Source: Mactromeris polynyma
Taxonomy: Eukaryota > Mollusca > Bivalvia > Venerida > Mactridae
NCBI GenBank assembly: GCA_032209605.1
Contig: JASFXZ010000013.1
Location: 7,029,401-7,093,400 of the forward strand
Reading direction: 5' to 3'
DNA length: 64,000 nucleotides
Shown: in pieces, positions 43,812 to 56,579 of the stretch
How positions within the stretch are numbered: the first letter of the stretch is position 1
How the letters are laid out: each line of letters starts with the position of its first letter
Position numbers and translations under genes: made by a program
Notes under the pieces: model-generated
The model's input: the letters and a program-made list of their open reading frames with translations, nothing else
Databases searched by the model: none
Told to the model about the DNA's origin: nothing

Positions 43812-45042
43812 TAATACTTTGAGATTGCACTTATGTACTTTATATGTCTGACTTATTGTTCAGATAGTTTGAGATCACACTTATGTACTAGATATGTCTG
43901 ACTTATTGTTCAGATAGTTTGAGATCACACTTATGTACTAGATATGTCTGACTTATTGTTCAGATAGTTTGAGATCACACTTATGTACTAGATATGTCTG
44001 ACTTATTGTTCAGATAGTTTGAGATCACACTTATGTACTAGATATGTCTGACTTATTGTTCAGATAGTTTGAGATCACACTTATGTACTAGATATGTCTG
44101 ACTTATTGTTCAGATAGTTTGAGATCACACTTATGTACTAGATATGTCTGACTTATTGTTCAGATAAGTTTGCGATTACACTTTTGTACTAGATATGTCT
44201 GACTTATTGTTCAGATAGTTTGAGATCACACTTATGTACTAGATATGTCTGACTTATTGTTCAGATAAGTTTGCGATTACACTTTTGTACTAGATATGTC
44301 TGACTTATTGTTCAGATAAGTTTGCGATTACACTTTTGTACTAGATATGTCTGACTTATTGTTCAGATAAGTTTGCGATTACACTTTTGTACTAGATATG
44401 TCTGACTTATTGTTCAGATAAGTTTGCGATTACACTTTTGTACTAGATATGTCTGACTTATTGTTCAGATAAGTTTGAGATCATACTTATGTACTAGATA
44501 TGTCTGACTTATTGTTCAGATAAGTTTGCGATTACACTTTTGTACTAGATATGTCTGACTTATTGTTCAGATAAGTTTGAGATCATACTTTTGTACTAGA
44601 TATGTCTGACTTATTGTTCAGATAAGTTTGCGATTACACTTTTGTACTAGATATGTCTGACTTATTGTTCAGATAAGTTTGCGATTACACTTTTGTACTA
44701 GATATGTCTGACTTATTGTTCAGATAAGTTTGCGATTACACTTTTGTACTAGATATGTCTGACTTATTGTTCAGATAAGTTTGCGATTACACTTTTGTAC
44801 TAGATATGTCTGACTTATTGTTCAGATAAGTTTGCGATTACACTTTTGTACTAGATATGTCTGACTTATTGTTCAGATAAGTTTGCGATTACACTTTTGT
44901 ACTAGATATGTCTGACTTATTGTTCAGATAAGTTTGCGATTACACTTTTGTACTAGATATGTCGATCTGACTTATTGTTCAGATAAGTTTGTGATTACAC
45001 TTATGTACTAGATATGTCTGACTTATTGTTCATATAAGTTTA
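43812..45042 (+). repeat. 50/51-bp satellite, about 24 copies, two variants
   Basis: Units carry gtactagatatgtctgactt and attgttcagata. The first seven or so are the gagatcacacttatg variant (50 bp). Most later ones are the gcgattacacttttg variant (51 bp, agataagttt). The two variants alternate briefly in between, and one unit has a 4-bp insertion near 44964. Confidence 0.96.
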
Positions 45043-45522
45043 TATATTCTTGATTTCATTCATTACTAAATAAGTTTTATATATTGTTCAGACAAAATAC
45101 CAGATCATTTGTTAAATGTGCATGCTACACGGTATAGTGTTTAACTGTTATTGATTCTATAAAACTTGTAGGATTTGTTCTTCAATCATGTTCAATTGTT
45201 TTAACATTATATAATTGTTGAATTGTTGATATTCGTTTTTACTTACATGTGTATGGTAAATATACATATAAATACAATGTGTGATATATGCAACTTTAAT
45301 TCTCTGTTGTTTGGATGAACAGCTCATCAATTAATAGAGAACGTATAATGATAGCCCATTAATTATTATAAATGGTAAAATAGACCATTATTTTCTTTAA
45401 ACTTCTTTCAATGAATTATTGCTGAACATGCATTTATTATAGTATTTATATCTTCAACATTTTGACTGTGATAGCAGCAGCCATTACTCCAAAACAATTG
45501 CGACGTCGCGTCATTTGCCTTT
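45043..45522. other. Interior of the 11.5-kb element, nothing recognised
   Basis: AT-rich, low-complexity sequence between the 50-bp satellite and the shared module. No coding frame. Confidence 0.45.
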
Positions 45523-46030
45523 TGACATGTGAATCATCAATACTAATACATGGGCGTTATTTTATGTCTATGACGTCATTTTAATGATATATATAATAAA
45601 TCATCATTATGAATTACATTTATTTGTATTGTAAAGTGTTATGCTTCATGTTTATGCTGTTTATGCATTTGTTCATGGTGTAGTGTGTTTAAAAACTGTT
45701 TAGAATACTAAACAAATTACTGAAGAATCAATTGGCTGAAAAAAACTCGACATGGTTACCATAGCAACACATGTCATACTTATTTAGACATTGTTATACA
45801 AGTCAGTGTCACAATAAAACATTTTTCTCTCAATATATATGCTTAATTTTATGTAAAACACTGATTTTTGCATTATTTAGTAATAAGAAGAAATGGTTGC
45901 TATGGCAACAAAAAAGAAAGAAAATGAAATAAAAAAGTTCAAATCATACACAGTGAGTTTATGTCTTTCATTTGACAATAGTTTCATAAACATCTGATTT
46001 GGGGCCAAAAACACCCCTTTTAGTACCTGG
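45523..46030 (-). repeat. Shared module, copy 2, first piece
   Basis: Reverse complement of about 19327-20004 without the MITE found there at 19811. It includes gttgctatggcaac-type and ccatagcaacacatgtcat segments. It ends at CCTGG, where the nested element begins. Confidence 0.8.
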
Positions 46031-49000
46031 GCCCGTATTCAATATACATCTTAAGTTGAAAATTTATCTTAAATCCTAAGATTTCCATTAAATTTAAGAT
46101 TTTTCTTGCATTTCTTCCTTAGATTTCAAGAAAAATCTTAAGTGGTATTCACAAAGCATATTATCTTAAGATATTGTTTATTTTTCTCCTTAACTGTAAG
46201 GTACCTCTTAGCAGTCTTAACTTTTATCTTAAATATAAGGAAAATGCTAGTATTTTCGATATCTACAATCTGCTGCTTGTATTTTGTTTAAAAGAAGTTC
46301 CAGCATATACAATGACTGTTATTTTATCGTTCTACGTATATTTCCATTGATGCCATAGTATAACATTTGTCAGGGGCGACTATTCTTGCTCGATCTACCT
46401 GATAAACGCTTGTCAGTATTTACGAAGCGGGGTTGGAAGATTGATTTTGTGACTAAAATGCTTATTTCATTGTAATAAATTAAATATTTCTCAATGAATG
46501 TGATTGAAATGGTATGACATACATGTTTTGATCGGAATAGACTTTCACTGTTTGGAGACGATCATTCAACAACGACCAATGGATATCATATTTCCACGAA
46601 ATTGTCTGGCATTACTGGGGGGGGGGGGGTGGAATACATTAATAAGTATATATTGTTATCTTATAAAGATATTGCTAAGCCTAATTTTAAACTGTTACGA
46701 CATGAAATTGATGACTTTATATATCAAGACAGATTAATTATGAACTCTTATAAACCATTAGAATTACTGTGGTTATGACTGTAAGCAGCATTTCACATTT
46801 CTTTAATAAAATAGTCTGCATCATTAACATCACCAGCTGAATGACATCCTCAATGATATTTGACTTACAATTAAGTATTAAATCCTCAATAAATTAGATC
46901 TTCAAGATCGTGAAAATTCAAGAAAATAATAAACTATTTAAGCAAGTTTTCATCCTTCTGAGCATAGAATACCACTCAATATACTGTTTCTTAAGCTTTG
47001 TAGTGGAGTGTGACGAAACGGTAGAGCACCTTGCGAGAGTTGGGGTGGGGTCGAACCCAACACTGGGTGCACATCCACCTGCATTTATATGAAGGTAGCA
47101 AAAGTGTAGTGACGTAAGTGGGAGGAGAGCATCGGTGTGGGATGATACAGCCAACTGGTTACTACTGTTTGTAGAGCGTCATGCAGGGGTAGAGGGGGGT
47201 GGCGTGAGTTCGAACACCTCATCAAGCGGCACACCACTACAGTACTTTCATAGTTCAGTTCGAACCTCTTATGACCAGCCCCTGTTTATTCGCATCTTAG
47301 TCATCAGACATGAAATAGCAAACCTCCTCTTTAATAAATAGGCTTTTAGTGGGTAGGCATATCCGCCGACATATCTAACTGAATACTGTTCAGTGTTCTG
47401 TTACATTGTACCAGTACTTTTAAGCAGCTATCCACCGAAGTTTGCTCGTCTTCCTCTGAGAAGTTTGTTTGCCTACTGACAACAGATGGATAGGCGATTA
47501 TATTTTTGTTTCTCAACAGACGACTGAGAGACGACGTGAGATACGTCTAGTTTGACATCCCCAAGAAGAGCGTGTACTGATTTACTGTGCGCACGAACAT
47601 TCTTATTCGTAAGATCGCAGTCATACATATATACGGACACATTTTGATAAAACGATCGTAAGTATTTTCACTCATGTCCAACTTTCTGGCTCATCGCAAG
47701 ATTCCCCAGATCTGATCGATATTGGCTCCATGCTATAACCGATTATATATACGCCACTTTAACGTCTCATAATCATTATCATTCGCGACTTAATTAGCCA
47801 GCATGATGAAATTGCCAAGGGCTGTAGCATTTATCTTGATGTATCAGTATGTATGTAGTTGTGTATATTTTGCTTTCGAATATTACATGTATCATAATAT
47901 ATTTGCAAACAAAACTGTATCTGTTTTCTTCAGTATACGTTTTAATCAATAATATATATTGACATTTTAGTACTCAGTACATGTAATAACGCACGATATG
48001 GGATCTTTATATTTTCATTGACTGACTTTTAGGATACAAGAAATTAACAACACGATATTATGACTGCTAAATAAAAGTATTTGGAAGTAATGACAAGTTA
48101 TCTTTACACCTTTGATGTAAGTCAATTACTTAACACAAATGTGTGAAAATACACATGGATGACAAACAGTTGGTTGAAATGTATCACATTTTACACCTTG
48201 TATTGAGACATAATTTTTCAATAGAAAAATAATGAAATTGGTAAATGTAAATAAAATATTATTTTATGTTATATTGGAATGTTAAGTACTAATACTACAA
48301 TTCACATACTATTATACATATCTTTCACATAAAATATAATCAAGAAGTTTAAGTTAAAATCATGAAGAATAGGAATTGTAATACATTTTTTTCACAAATA
48401 AATTACCATACATTAAAGTGCTATCGTCATGTTGGGGGAAAACAAAATTAGTCTTTAAGCAAACAACATTATATGAACAGAACAGAACAGACATTTTATT
48501 AATACTTGTACAATGTAAATCGTCCACAACACATACATGTTTTTATACATTTTGTCAACGTGAAAGTTACTTACGAAGTGTTATTGAACAACAATAAAAA
48601 TACATCGGAATAAGTCATATATTACACAATTTAGTTTGAAATAAATCGTCGGAGGTTGAACTAAGCATTTATCTTTCAACAGTTAATAAAGTATTCAGTA
48701 TTATATGAGATGTTAATCCAATTATGACAACGAAGATGTTCAATTGCCTGTAAAAACAAATATCATCTATATAGTAATAAGTGACATGTACTTAAAACCG
48801 CATAACATTAAATGTTCGTAGCTTTAAATTCGACACGCTAGATGCATATAGGAGGTGATATTTCAAATCTAATTGATATGTGTATATAAGTATGTGTTTA
48901 ATCGACCACATGGCTATTATTGTATCGTAAAATGTTGTTTAATGTGGCGCTTTCCCACACCTTACACTATTTGTCGGCACATCAACAACAATTTAAAATT

Positions 49001-50047
49001 TTACGATCTGTTCATGTCTAGCTGTTCTTTGTTACATAGTTATATGATTACGTTCATGTAATAAAATTCACCAGACCAATGCTTAACAACTTTAAAGATT
49101 AAAATCTGAAACAATTTTATGCATTTCATATAATACATATGTACTGCATAACCATCAACACATTGCTTACTTTTTGAAGAACGCACCCTCATAATGCATT
49201 TTAGATTTGTTTACAATAAACAACTGAATGTTGCAAATGTCATAAATTCTTGATCGCTTCAGTGAAATTTTTGATTAAATAGTATATACATTTTTAAGTA
49301 TAAGTGTTTATTCATGAGAATGCAAAATTTCAAATCAGCTGAAAATTCGGCAAGGGGTCCAGGGGGCCGCTGACGCTACTGGCTTTAAGCATCTAAGACG
49401 GTTTAAATTGTCTCAAAAACGGCCCTTGCGAGCCTCAAATCAATCCCCGGAAAATTCTCATGCATGATTATTACACGAGTACAGTAGAGCCACTCGTAAC
49501 AAGTATCTTAAGTCATGTATGTCATGATTTATATTGTTGTTGTTTTATCTATAAACTAGAGACAAGTGCTAATCAGTTAATCTACTGTCTGCCAGAGATG
49601 TAATCGAGTTTTACAAAATGTTATTTCACAATCTTTCTGAAAAACGGAATATGTATTGCAGAAATGTTAATTTTTTCAAAACCGTTTGCACAAGTTTGAT
49701 ATCTCAATCCGTTGTTGAGATATTAACGATTTCCCACAGTTCCCATGTATTTTCCCCATTACCCACGTTATCGACGATGAACCAGTAATAATAGGACATG
49801 ATTGTTGGGAGTAGAATATAGATGTGTTGAAACAACAGTAGCTTACAGAAATCATTGGTCCATGCAGCAGTAGAAATTTAGAACACGACTAAGATTTTGT
49901 TTACTAAAGAAAATCTTAAGAAAGAAATATCTTAAGTAATATATTGAATATAACTTTAAGATAAAATATGTTTTATCCTTGCGTAAGGAAAAAAATGTCT
50001 TAAGGAAAAACTTAAGAAATATCTTAAGATGTATATTGAATACGGGC
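46031..50047. mobile_element. Nested 4.0-kb TIR element, target duplication CCTGG
   Basis: Both ends carry GCCCGTATTCAATATACATC in inverted orientation (perfect for 25 bp), followed by subterminal clusters of tcttaag in both orientations (46055-46230 and 49910-50020). CCTGG stands on each side (46026-46030, 50048-50052). The paralogous copy has a single CCAGG at 19327-19331, the empty site. The interior has only short open frames with no transposase motif, so it appears non-autonomous. Its superfamily is unclear to me. Confidence 0.88.
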
Positions 50048-50880
50048 CCTGGTCCTTTGCTAACTTTCCTGACTGCTTGTCGGATATAAAGAATCTTTCT
50101 GTCAAGTAATACTGAGTCAAGAGTCTTGACCCTGTAATTATTTAAAGACGAGCTTGAATAAAAAATACCCAAACAAAAGGGATTTATAACCAATAATTGT
50201 GAAAAGCAAATTAGATAAGCATAATATTTGTATAGCTTTTCACGATGAGGACGCATAAAACTAGCAAAAGCCTGCTTCACGAGGTGGAACTTTTAGAAAA
50301 TATAAGAATGAAGTATTTGTCTTTCTTTTTTCTCTCGTTTGTTGCCCTTTTCCCCTTTTTTTGCTTTATTTTTACAGAGCATTGCCGAGGCAGCTGCCTC
50401 GGTTGCCTCAATTGAAGCTACATTCTTTTAGTTCATGAAAACCATCATGTTTTTTTGTAAACAAGTGAAGCAATTAATGACCAATTTGTTACTCTACTTT
50501 TTTTCCGTTGTTCTCATTTCTCCGTTTCTCCGTTTTTATAACTGGTTAAAAGGTTCATATACATGTATAATGAAGGGGACTGAAACTAATGACTTTGTAC
50601 TTTATCATATATATTCGTCCCAAACATATTCGTCACATTAACAAGGAAAAACAAAACATGTGTAGACAAGTCTTAATTGATTAACAGAACAGTACTTGGA
50701 ATCAGAGACATATGTCTCTGTTGGAATCGTATTACGAATCATGAAATGAATTGATAAGGGTAATTGACAAAAATGAAATAAAAACATAATTGAAGTGGCA
50801 GTATCTCCGTTAAAAAAAACCCGTTTGCTCCTTTTAAAGAATATGATGCAATTTGACATATGAAATACAAACGACAGGGT
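50048..50880 (-). repeat. Shared module, copy 2, second piece
   Basis: Reverse complement of about 18716-19331, with an extra 150 bp (about 50170-50330) lacking in copy 1. On the minus strand it again contains the possible exon VKTLDSVLLDRKILYIRQ, between ataattacag and the insertion point. Confidence 0.8.
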
Positions 50881-53590
50881 AATTTCACCTCTTCGAACTC
50901 ATAACTAACACCAGAGACAACAAAATAGCAGAAATGAAATAATTCAAAGGGTCAATGTAGAAAAAGCGAATAGGGAACGAATAAGTAACGAATATGTAAC
51001 AGGGTATCAGTCGAGCGCAGAAACTAGTACATATGCGCTAACAAGGTTTTTTCAACTCTACAAACCTCGAGCTAACACCAGAGACCAGAAAAGAAATCAT
51101 TCAAAAGGGTCAATGTAGAATAAGCGAATAGGGAACGAATAGGGAACGAATAGGTAATGAATAGGTAACAGGGTATCAGTCGAGCGCAGAATTGGTACAT
51201 ATGCGCTAACACGGTTTTTTCATATCAACAAACCTAGAACTAACACCAGAGACCTGAAAAGAAATCATTCAAAAGGGTCAATGTAGAAAAAAGCGAATAG
51301 GGAACGAATAGGGAACGAATAGGTAACGAATAGGTAACAGGGTATCAGTCGACCGCAGAAACTGGTACATGTGCGCTAACAAGGTTTTTTTAACTCTACA
51401 AACCTCGAGCTAACACCAGAGACCTGAAAAAAAATCATTCAAAAGGGTCAATGTAGAAAAAGCGAATAGGGAACGAATAGGGAACGAATATGTAACGAAT
51501 AGGTAACAGGGTATCACTCGACCGCAGAAACGGGTACATGTGCGCTAACAAGGTTTTTTCAACTGTACAAACCTCGAGCTAACACCAGGGACATGAAAAG
51601 AAATTATTTAAAAGATGCAATGTAGAAAAGGCGAATAGGGAACGAATAGGTAACGAATAGGTAACAGGGTATCAGTAAACGCAGAAACGGGTACATATGC
51701 GCTAACAAGGTTTTTTCAACTCTACAAACCTCGAACTAACACCAGAGACCTGAAAAGAAAGCATTCAAAAGGGTCAATGTAGAAAAAGCAAATAGGGAAC
51801 GAATAGGGAACGAATAGGGAACGAATAGGTAACGAATAGGTAACAGGGTATCAGTCGAGCGCAGAATTGGTACATATGCACTAACACGGCTTTTTCATAT
51901 CAACAAACCTAGAACTAACACCATAGACCTGAAAAGAAATCATTCAAAAGGGTCAATGTAGAAAAAGCGAATAGGGAACGAATAGGGAACGAATAGGTAA
52001 TGAATAGGTAACAGGGTATCAGTCGAGCGCAGAATTGGTACATATGCGCTAACACGGTTTTTTCATATCAACAAACCTAGAACTAACACCAGAGACCTGA
52101 AAAGAAATCATTCAAAAGGGTCAATGTAGAAAAAGCGAATAGGGAACGAATAGGAAACGAATAGGTAACGAATAGGCAACAGGGTATTAGTCGACCGCAG
52201 AAACGGGTACATGTGCGCTAACAAGGTTTTTTCAACTCTACAAACCTCGAGCTAACACCAGGGACATGAAAAGAAATTATTTAAAAGATGCAATGTAGAA
52301 ACGGCGAATAGGGAACGAATAAGTAACGAATAGGTAACAGGGTATCAGTCAAACGCAGAAACTGTTACATATGCGCTTACAAGGTTTTTTCAACTCTACA
52401 AACCTCGAGCTAACACCAGGGACATGAAAAGAAATCATTCAAAAGGGTGAATGTAGAAAAAGCGAATAGGGAACGAATAGGGAACGAATAGGTAACGAAT
52501 AGGTAACAGGGTATCAGTCGAGCGCAGAATTGGTACATATGCACTAACACGGTTCTTTCATATCAACAAACCTAGAACTAACACCAGGGACATGAAAAGA
52601 AATCATTCAAAAGGGTCTATGTAGAAAAAGCGAATAGGGAACGAATAAGTAACGAATAGGTAACAGGGTATCAGTCAAGCGCAGAAACTGGTACATATGC
52701 GCTAGCAAAGTTTTTTCAACTCTACAAACCTCGAACTAACACCAGAGACCTGAAAAAAAATCATTCAAAAGAGTCCATGTAGAAAATGCGAATAGGGAAC
52801 GAATAAGTAACGAATAGGTAACAGGGTATCAGTCAAGCGCAGAATTGGAACATATGCACTAACAAGGTTTTTTCATATCTACAAACCTAGAACTAACACC
52901 AGAGACCTGAAAAGAAATCATTCAAAAGGGTCAATGTAGAAAAAGCGAAAAGGGAACGAATAGGTAACGAATAGGTAACAGGGTATCAGTCGACCGCAGA
53001 AACGGGTACATGTGCGCTAACAAGGTTTTTTCAACTCTACAAACCTCGAACTAACACCAGAGACCTGAAAAGGAATCATTCAAAAGGGTCCATGTAGAAA
53101 AAGCGAATAGGGAACGAATAAGTAACGAATAGGTAACAGGGTATCAGTCAAGCGCAGAATTGGTACATATACACTAACAAGGGTTTTTCATATCTACAAA
53201 CCTAGAACTAACACCAGAGACCTGAAAAGAAATCATTCAAAAGGGTCAATGTAGAAAAAGCGAAAAGGGAACGAATAGGGAACGAATAGGTAACGAATAG
53301 GTAACAGGGTATCAGTCGACCGCAGAAACTGGTACATGTGCGCTTACAAGGTTTTTTCAACTCTACAAACCTCGAACTAACACCAGAGACCTGAAAAGGA
53401 ATCATTCAAAAGGGTCCATGTAGAAAAAGCGAAAAGGGGAACGAATAAGTAACGAATAGGTAACGAATAGGTAACAGGGTATCAGCCGAGCGCAGAAACT
53501 GGTACATATGCGCTAACAAGGTTTTTTCAACTCTTCACACCTCGAGCTAACACCAGGGACATGAAAATAAATAATTTAAAAGATGCAATG
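50881..53590 (-). repeat. About 160-bp satellite array, right arm of the 11.5-kb element
   Basis: About 17 copies of the same unit as at 42430-43545, in reverse orientation. Each has a variable number of gaataggtaac / gaatagggaac short repeats within it. Units alternate between caactctacaaacctcga and catatcaacaaacctaga forms, giving a possible two-unit higher order. Confidence 0.93.
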
Positions 53591-53779
53591 TAGAAATGGC
53601 GAATAGGGAACGAATATGTAACGAATAGGCAACGAATAGGGAATAGGGAATAAGTAACGAATAGGTAACGAATAGGGAATAGGGAATAAGTAACGAATAG
53701 GTAACGAATAGGGAATAGGGAATAAGTAACGAATAGGGAATAGGGAATAAGTAACCAACTTGACGACCCTTAAAATAGC

Positions 53780-55329
53780 CTGATTGTTAAAAATTGGAAG
53801 CTTTTTAAAATTTCATGATGTACAAACCTCTTCTTCAATAAATACAGTCCAAAACATTATGAGTTCTTTCTTTGTTAATGCATGTTTATTGATAAACTCT
53901 GATTTTGTAAGAGTGGACTGTACCATATACAAATGTGGTAATGAAACAGCATTAGCAAGTGCGCTCGATGTGTCCTGATGTGTTATTTGAGTTAAAAAAC
54001 AACTTGGTTTGGTATTTTCAATTTGTTCATTGTTAATGAATCAATGTAGAAGCGATATTGTGGTCCACTAAATCTGCATGTAGTTTGTCATAAATGTGTG
54101 CAATTTACAAAGCAGTCTCTTGTTTTAAAGAACATTTGCCCACCATCCGCCTCACGGAAGCTACTCCAATGAACATTCGAAACATTGTGGATTATGCGCG
54201 AATGTTCTCGAAATAACGCTAAGAGATGCTTCGCAAGCTTTTGTTCATGACATACCACCCTTGTTACAGATATTAAGTTCTCTTACTACGGTTTCCCCTA
54301 TGCAATTCTGTCACTTTATGCAGTGTTCAGATTGTTTCCTGCACATTTTGGCCTATTAAGGCCAGTTGTCTTGACTTGTCCTGTGATATTTTCCATCCAT
54401 TAATTCCCACCTCCCCTTCCCTTACTGTCCACTTTGATTCTCCTAGTAATTCCTTGTGGTCTGCTGGGTCATTCCTTGCGCCTCAGTTCCTTAATATGTG
54501 TACCGTTTGACCTCCTTTAGTACCTTATGTTTTGTGGATTGTTGTTTTTCCGGAGATCTGCGTGGGGAGGCATTGTCTTATGTATGTGGCTTTCCCTGTA
54601 GTTACGTATTCTCTCTCTTTTTTTGCATAACTTTTCTTAACACTATTATGTTTATGTCAAATATTTCATATTTCCTATAATGAAAATTATACAACAAAAA
54701 CATTGGTTATTGATAGTGGTGCTTATACTTCTACATTTAGTTTTCATGCCAGCTCATTGTATTATCTCGACCATATATCACTTAAAAATGGGTTTGAGTG
54801 TCCACAGTTGTCAATTGAACTTGGGTATATTTGATTAGTCAGTAGTTAATATCTTTCATGTCTTGGTTACCAATGACTTTTGTTACTCTATATTATCAAC
54901 AAGAAATACCTTTAAAAAAAGATAAACAGCGTAAATAGAATGATGTCTTCCAGTTGTAATGTTTTTGCAACATGTTGAAAATAAATCCTTACAAAAAGTT
55001 AACTTGGATCTATATATACTATAATCAATGACCTGTCTTATCAGGGTCATTCTATATACATACTTGTTTAAACATATTAACTACTTCCGGCAAAATTCGA
55101 ACTGCTAACGAACACATATCTTACGAAAACCCTGTTTGGTGCCTCTTGGGTGAACGAAAACCCCGATTGGTCCCTCTTGTGTGAAAATATGATTGGTGAG
55201 ATGTTAAAAGGCCCGCTTCAAGACAACATTTGGTTGGTCAAAAATATAGGTTAAAATCGATGTTATACAGCTAAGCTGAAAAAACAATCTGTTTGTTTTT
55301 GGTTTCTATTTTAATGCTGTTTTTCAACA
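53780..55329. other. NELFB intron sequence after the 11.5-kb element
   Basis: Holds a repeat at 54280-54640 that recurs inverted at 58840-59210. No coding exon is recognised. Confidence 0.5.
54280..54640 (+). repeat. Dispersed repeat, copy 1
   Basis: Shares in order gcaatt-tcactttat, agtgttca, ggcctat, ccacctccccttc, gattctcctagt, attgttgtttttccgg and gcattgtctta with the reverse complement of 58840-59210. No coding capacity or clear termini. Confidence 0.7.
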
Positions 55330-55590
55330 GTGTTTCAGTTGTATATGGCATTCAGTTGACCTAACCAGTGCTGATGGTTTACCAATCGGTATAAACCTGC
55401 TCCTCCACAAGCAAATGACAATTTCTCCACATATATCAGAGTTCATAGGTGGAGTACAAATGACTGTTGATGCATTATCTTCAGTCAAATTGCCACTGAT
55501 GGAAATAGGCCTTGCACTGGGTGCGAACCTACGACATCTAGATAAGCAGTTGCGTGCTCTACCTCATGAGCTTACTGGTTTTGCCTGAAT
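55330..55590 (-). repeat. tRNA-headed SINE
   Basis: On the minus strand it opens with a tRNA-like head: A box TAAGCTCATGAGG at about 55576 and B box GGTTCGCACCC at about 55530. The body contains gataatgcatcaacagtcat, ctatgaactctgatatatg and ggttaggtcaactgaatg. A headless related copy on the plus strand is at 56580-56690. Confidence 0.65.
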
Positions 55591-55647
55591 TGTGAAGCCA
55601 TTTAGTTGTTTGATGTGTTATCACTTATTATAATTATTTTTTTCCAG

Positions 55648-55771
55648 CCTGGTATGTCCAAACAGAATGTTTTGCGACATATGTTGAGACTTCTATATTA
55701 CATACATCCAAAGATTCCACAATATAAACTAGCTAACATCTGTCATGCAGATGTTGAAACCTAATCAAGGG
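55648..55771 (+). pseudogene. NELFB: NELFB exon b with 4-bp insertion
   Basis: Acceptor tttttccag at 55647, donor GTAGGT at 55772. Both neighbouring junctions are phase 0, so the exon should be a multiple of three, but it is 124 nt. The frame runs HPKIPQYKLANIC, then shifts. Removing TGCA at about 55754-55757 would restore the conserved spacing to MLKPNQG. Confidence 0.8.
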
Positions 55772-56069
55772 GTAGGTATTGATCACGATTTCATCATACT
55801 GTCTAGGAAAATATATAATCATTTTTTAAGCCAGTTAGATGATTCTAATTATTTACAAATGTATTAGACAGAACAGTTATTGAGGTTATCATACTGAGTT
55901 TCATCTTAGAATGTAGCCTTGCCATTGGTCAATTTTAAAACTATGCTAAAAACATCCAATCAGAGGCTTGAGGTTTGAGACAGGTCTTCAAACACACATT
56001 TTTTACATCTGACCAAGATGTGATACAAGAGAGAGAATAAGTTAGAGTTTATTTTGTTTCCTAATAATG

Positions 56070-56231
56070 TACAGTAAAGCCTCAATAATATGACCACCCT
56101 TGGGACCAATGGAAACTGGTCTTCATATTGAGGTTGAATGAAGAGCAAAATATTATAAAAGGACTTGAAAATAGTATTGTTAATTTTGAGGTGGTCTTTT
56201 ATATTGAGTTGGTCTTTAAGTGAGGTTGAAC
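56070..56231 (+). mobile_element. Small MITE, copy 3 of 4
   Basis: Starts tacagtaaagcctcaata, with gaccacccttgggacc and ggtctttaagtgaggttg inside. It ends about 20 bp before the acceptor of NELFB exon c. Confidence 0.65.
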
Positions 56232-56252
56232 TCTTCTACTGTTCTATTTTAG

Positions 56253-56390
56253 CATAGTGAAGTTATTCACACCACATTCAATGTTCTAAGTGAGAAGATA
56301 GCTTCATATCAACCAAGTCCCACTACTCCGATCGAAAGAGTAGATTCGCCGTTGATGAGTGTCCCTGCACCTACGCCTGCTGTGATGTGA
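56253..56390 (+). pseudogene. NELFB: NELFB last exon
   Basis: Starts in phase 0 after attttag with HSEVIHTTFNVLSEKIAS, continues with a Ser/Pro-rich tail (SVPAPTPAVM), and stops at TGA 56388. The Ala/Pro-rich end is characteristic of the NELF-B C-terminus. The exon itself is undamaged. Confidence 0.85.
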
Positions 56391-56579
56391 TAATAGCTGC
56401 TGTTGAGAATAGATATACTGCAGATAATTATGAATAAGGGCTTTCCCTATAATCTTACGATGAAAAAACAACATTTGCTTGAAAATGTGCTTTGCCTTTT
56501 AGTTAATTTGAAAACTGTACATTTTGCTTCCATGATCATCAAAAGGTTAAAGCAAGTTATATGTAAGGCGTATGACAAT

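Larger units (their letters stand above)
42262..53770. mobile_element. 11.5-kb TIR element with 9-bp target duplication
   Basis: The outer ends are perfect inverted repeats of at least 81 bp, starting AGGGTCGTCAAGTTGGTTAC. TAAAATAGC flanks both sides (42253-42261 and 53771-53779). A 9-bp duplication is typical of Mutator-like elements, but no transposase is found, so the superfamily is open. Inside are satellite arrays in opposite orientations at the two ends, a gacgg/poly-C dispersed repeat, a 50-bp satellite, the module shared with 18716-20004, and a nested 4-kb element. It lies in the NELFB intron between exons a and b. Confidence 0.88.
34181..56390 (+). pseudogene. NELFB: NELFB (COBRA1) C-terminal exons, interrupted and frameshifted
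   Basis: NELF-B is a subunit of the negative elongation factor that holds RNA polymerase II near promoters. Three terminal exons are recognisable: exon a (34181-34187 plus 41906-42078, split by the BEL element), exon b (55648-55771) and exon c (56253-56390). Exon a encodes RQRDKFAMCQILPNL, DDTFLHSLVS and MADEFSLEEFCEVVFDHFF, which aligns without gaps to the family's conserved C-terminal region. Exon b encodes NVLRHMLRLLYYIHPKIP. Exon c encodes VIHTTFNVLSEKIASYQ and ends in a Pro-rich tail with a stop. Exon b is 124 nt where 120 is expected, from an apparent 4-bp TGCA insertion at about 55754-55757. No upstream exons lie in the window. It may be a decayed partial duplicate, or an interrupted allele with upstream exons lost or misplaced. 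Confidence 0.85.

Noticed and set aside
46990..47230. Two tRNA-like stretches with ggggtcgaaccc and gagttcgaacacc
   Set aside because: Only B-box-like similarity. The arms do not fold into a cloverleaf and no A box is convincing. Possibly a very old SINE inside the 4-kb element.
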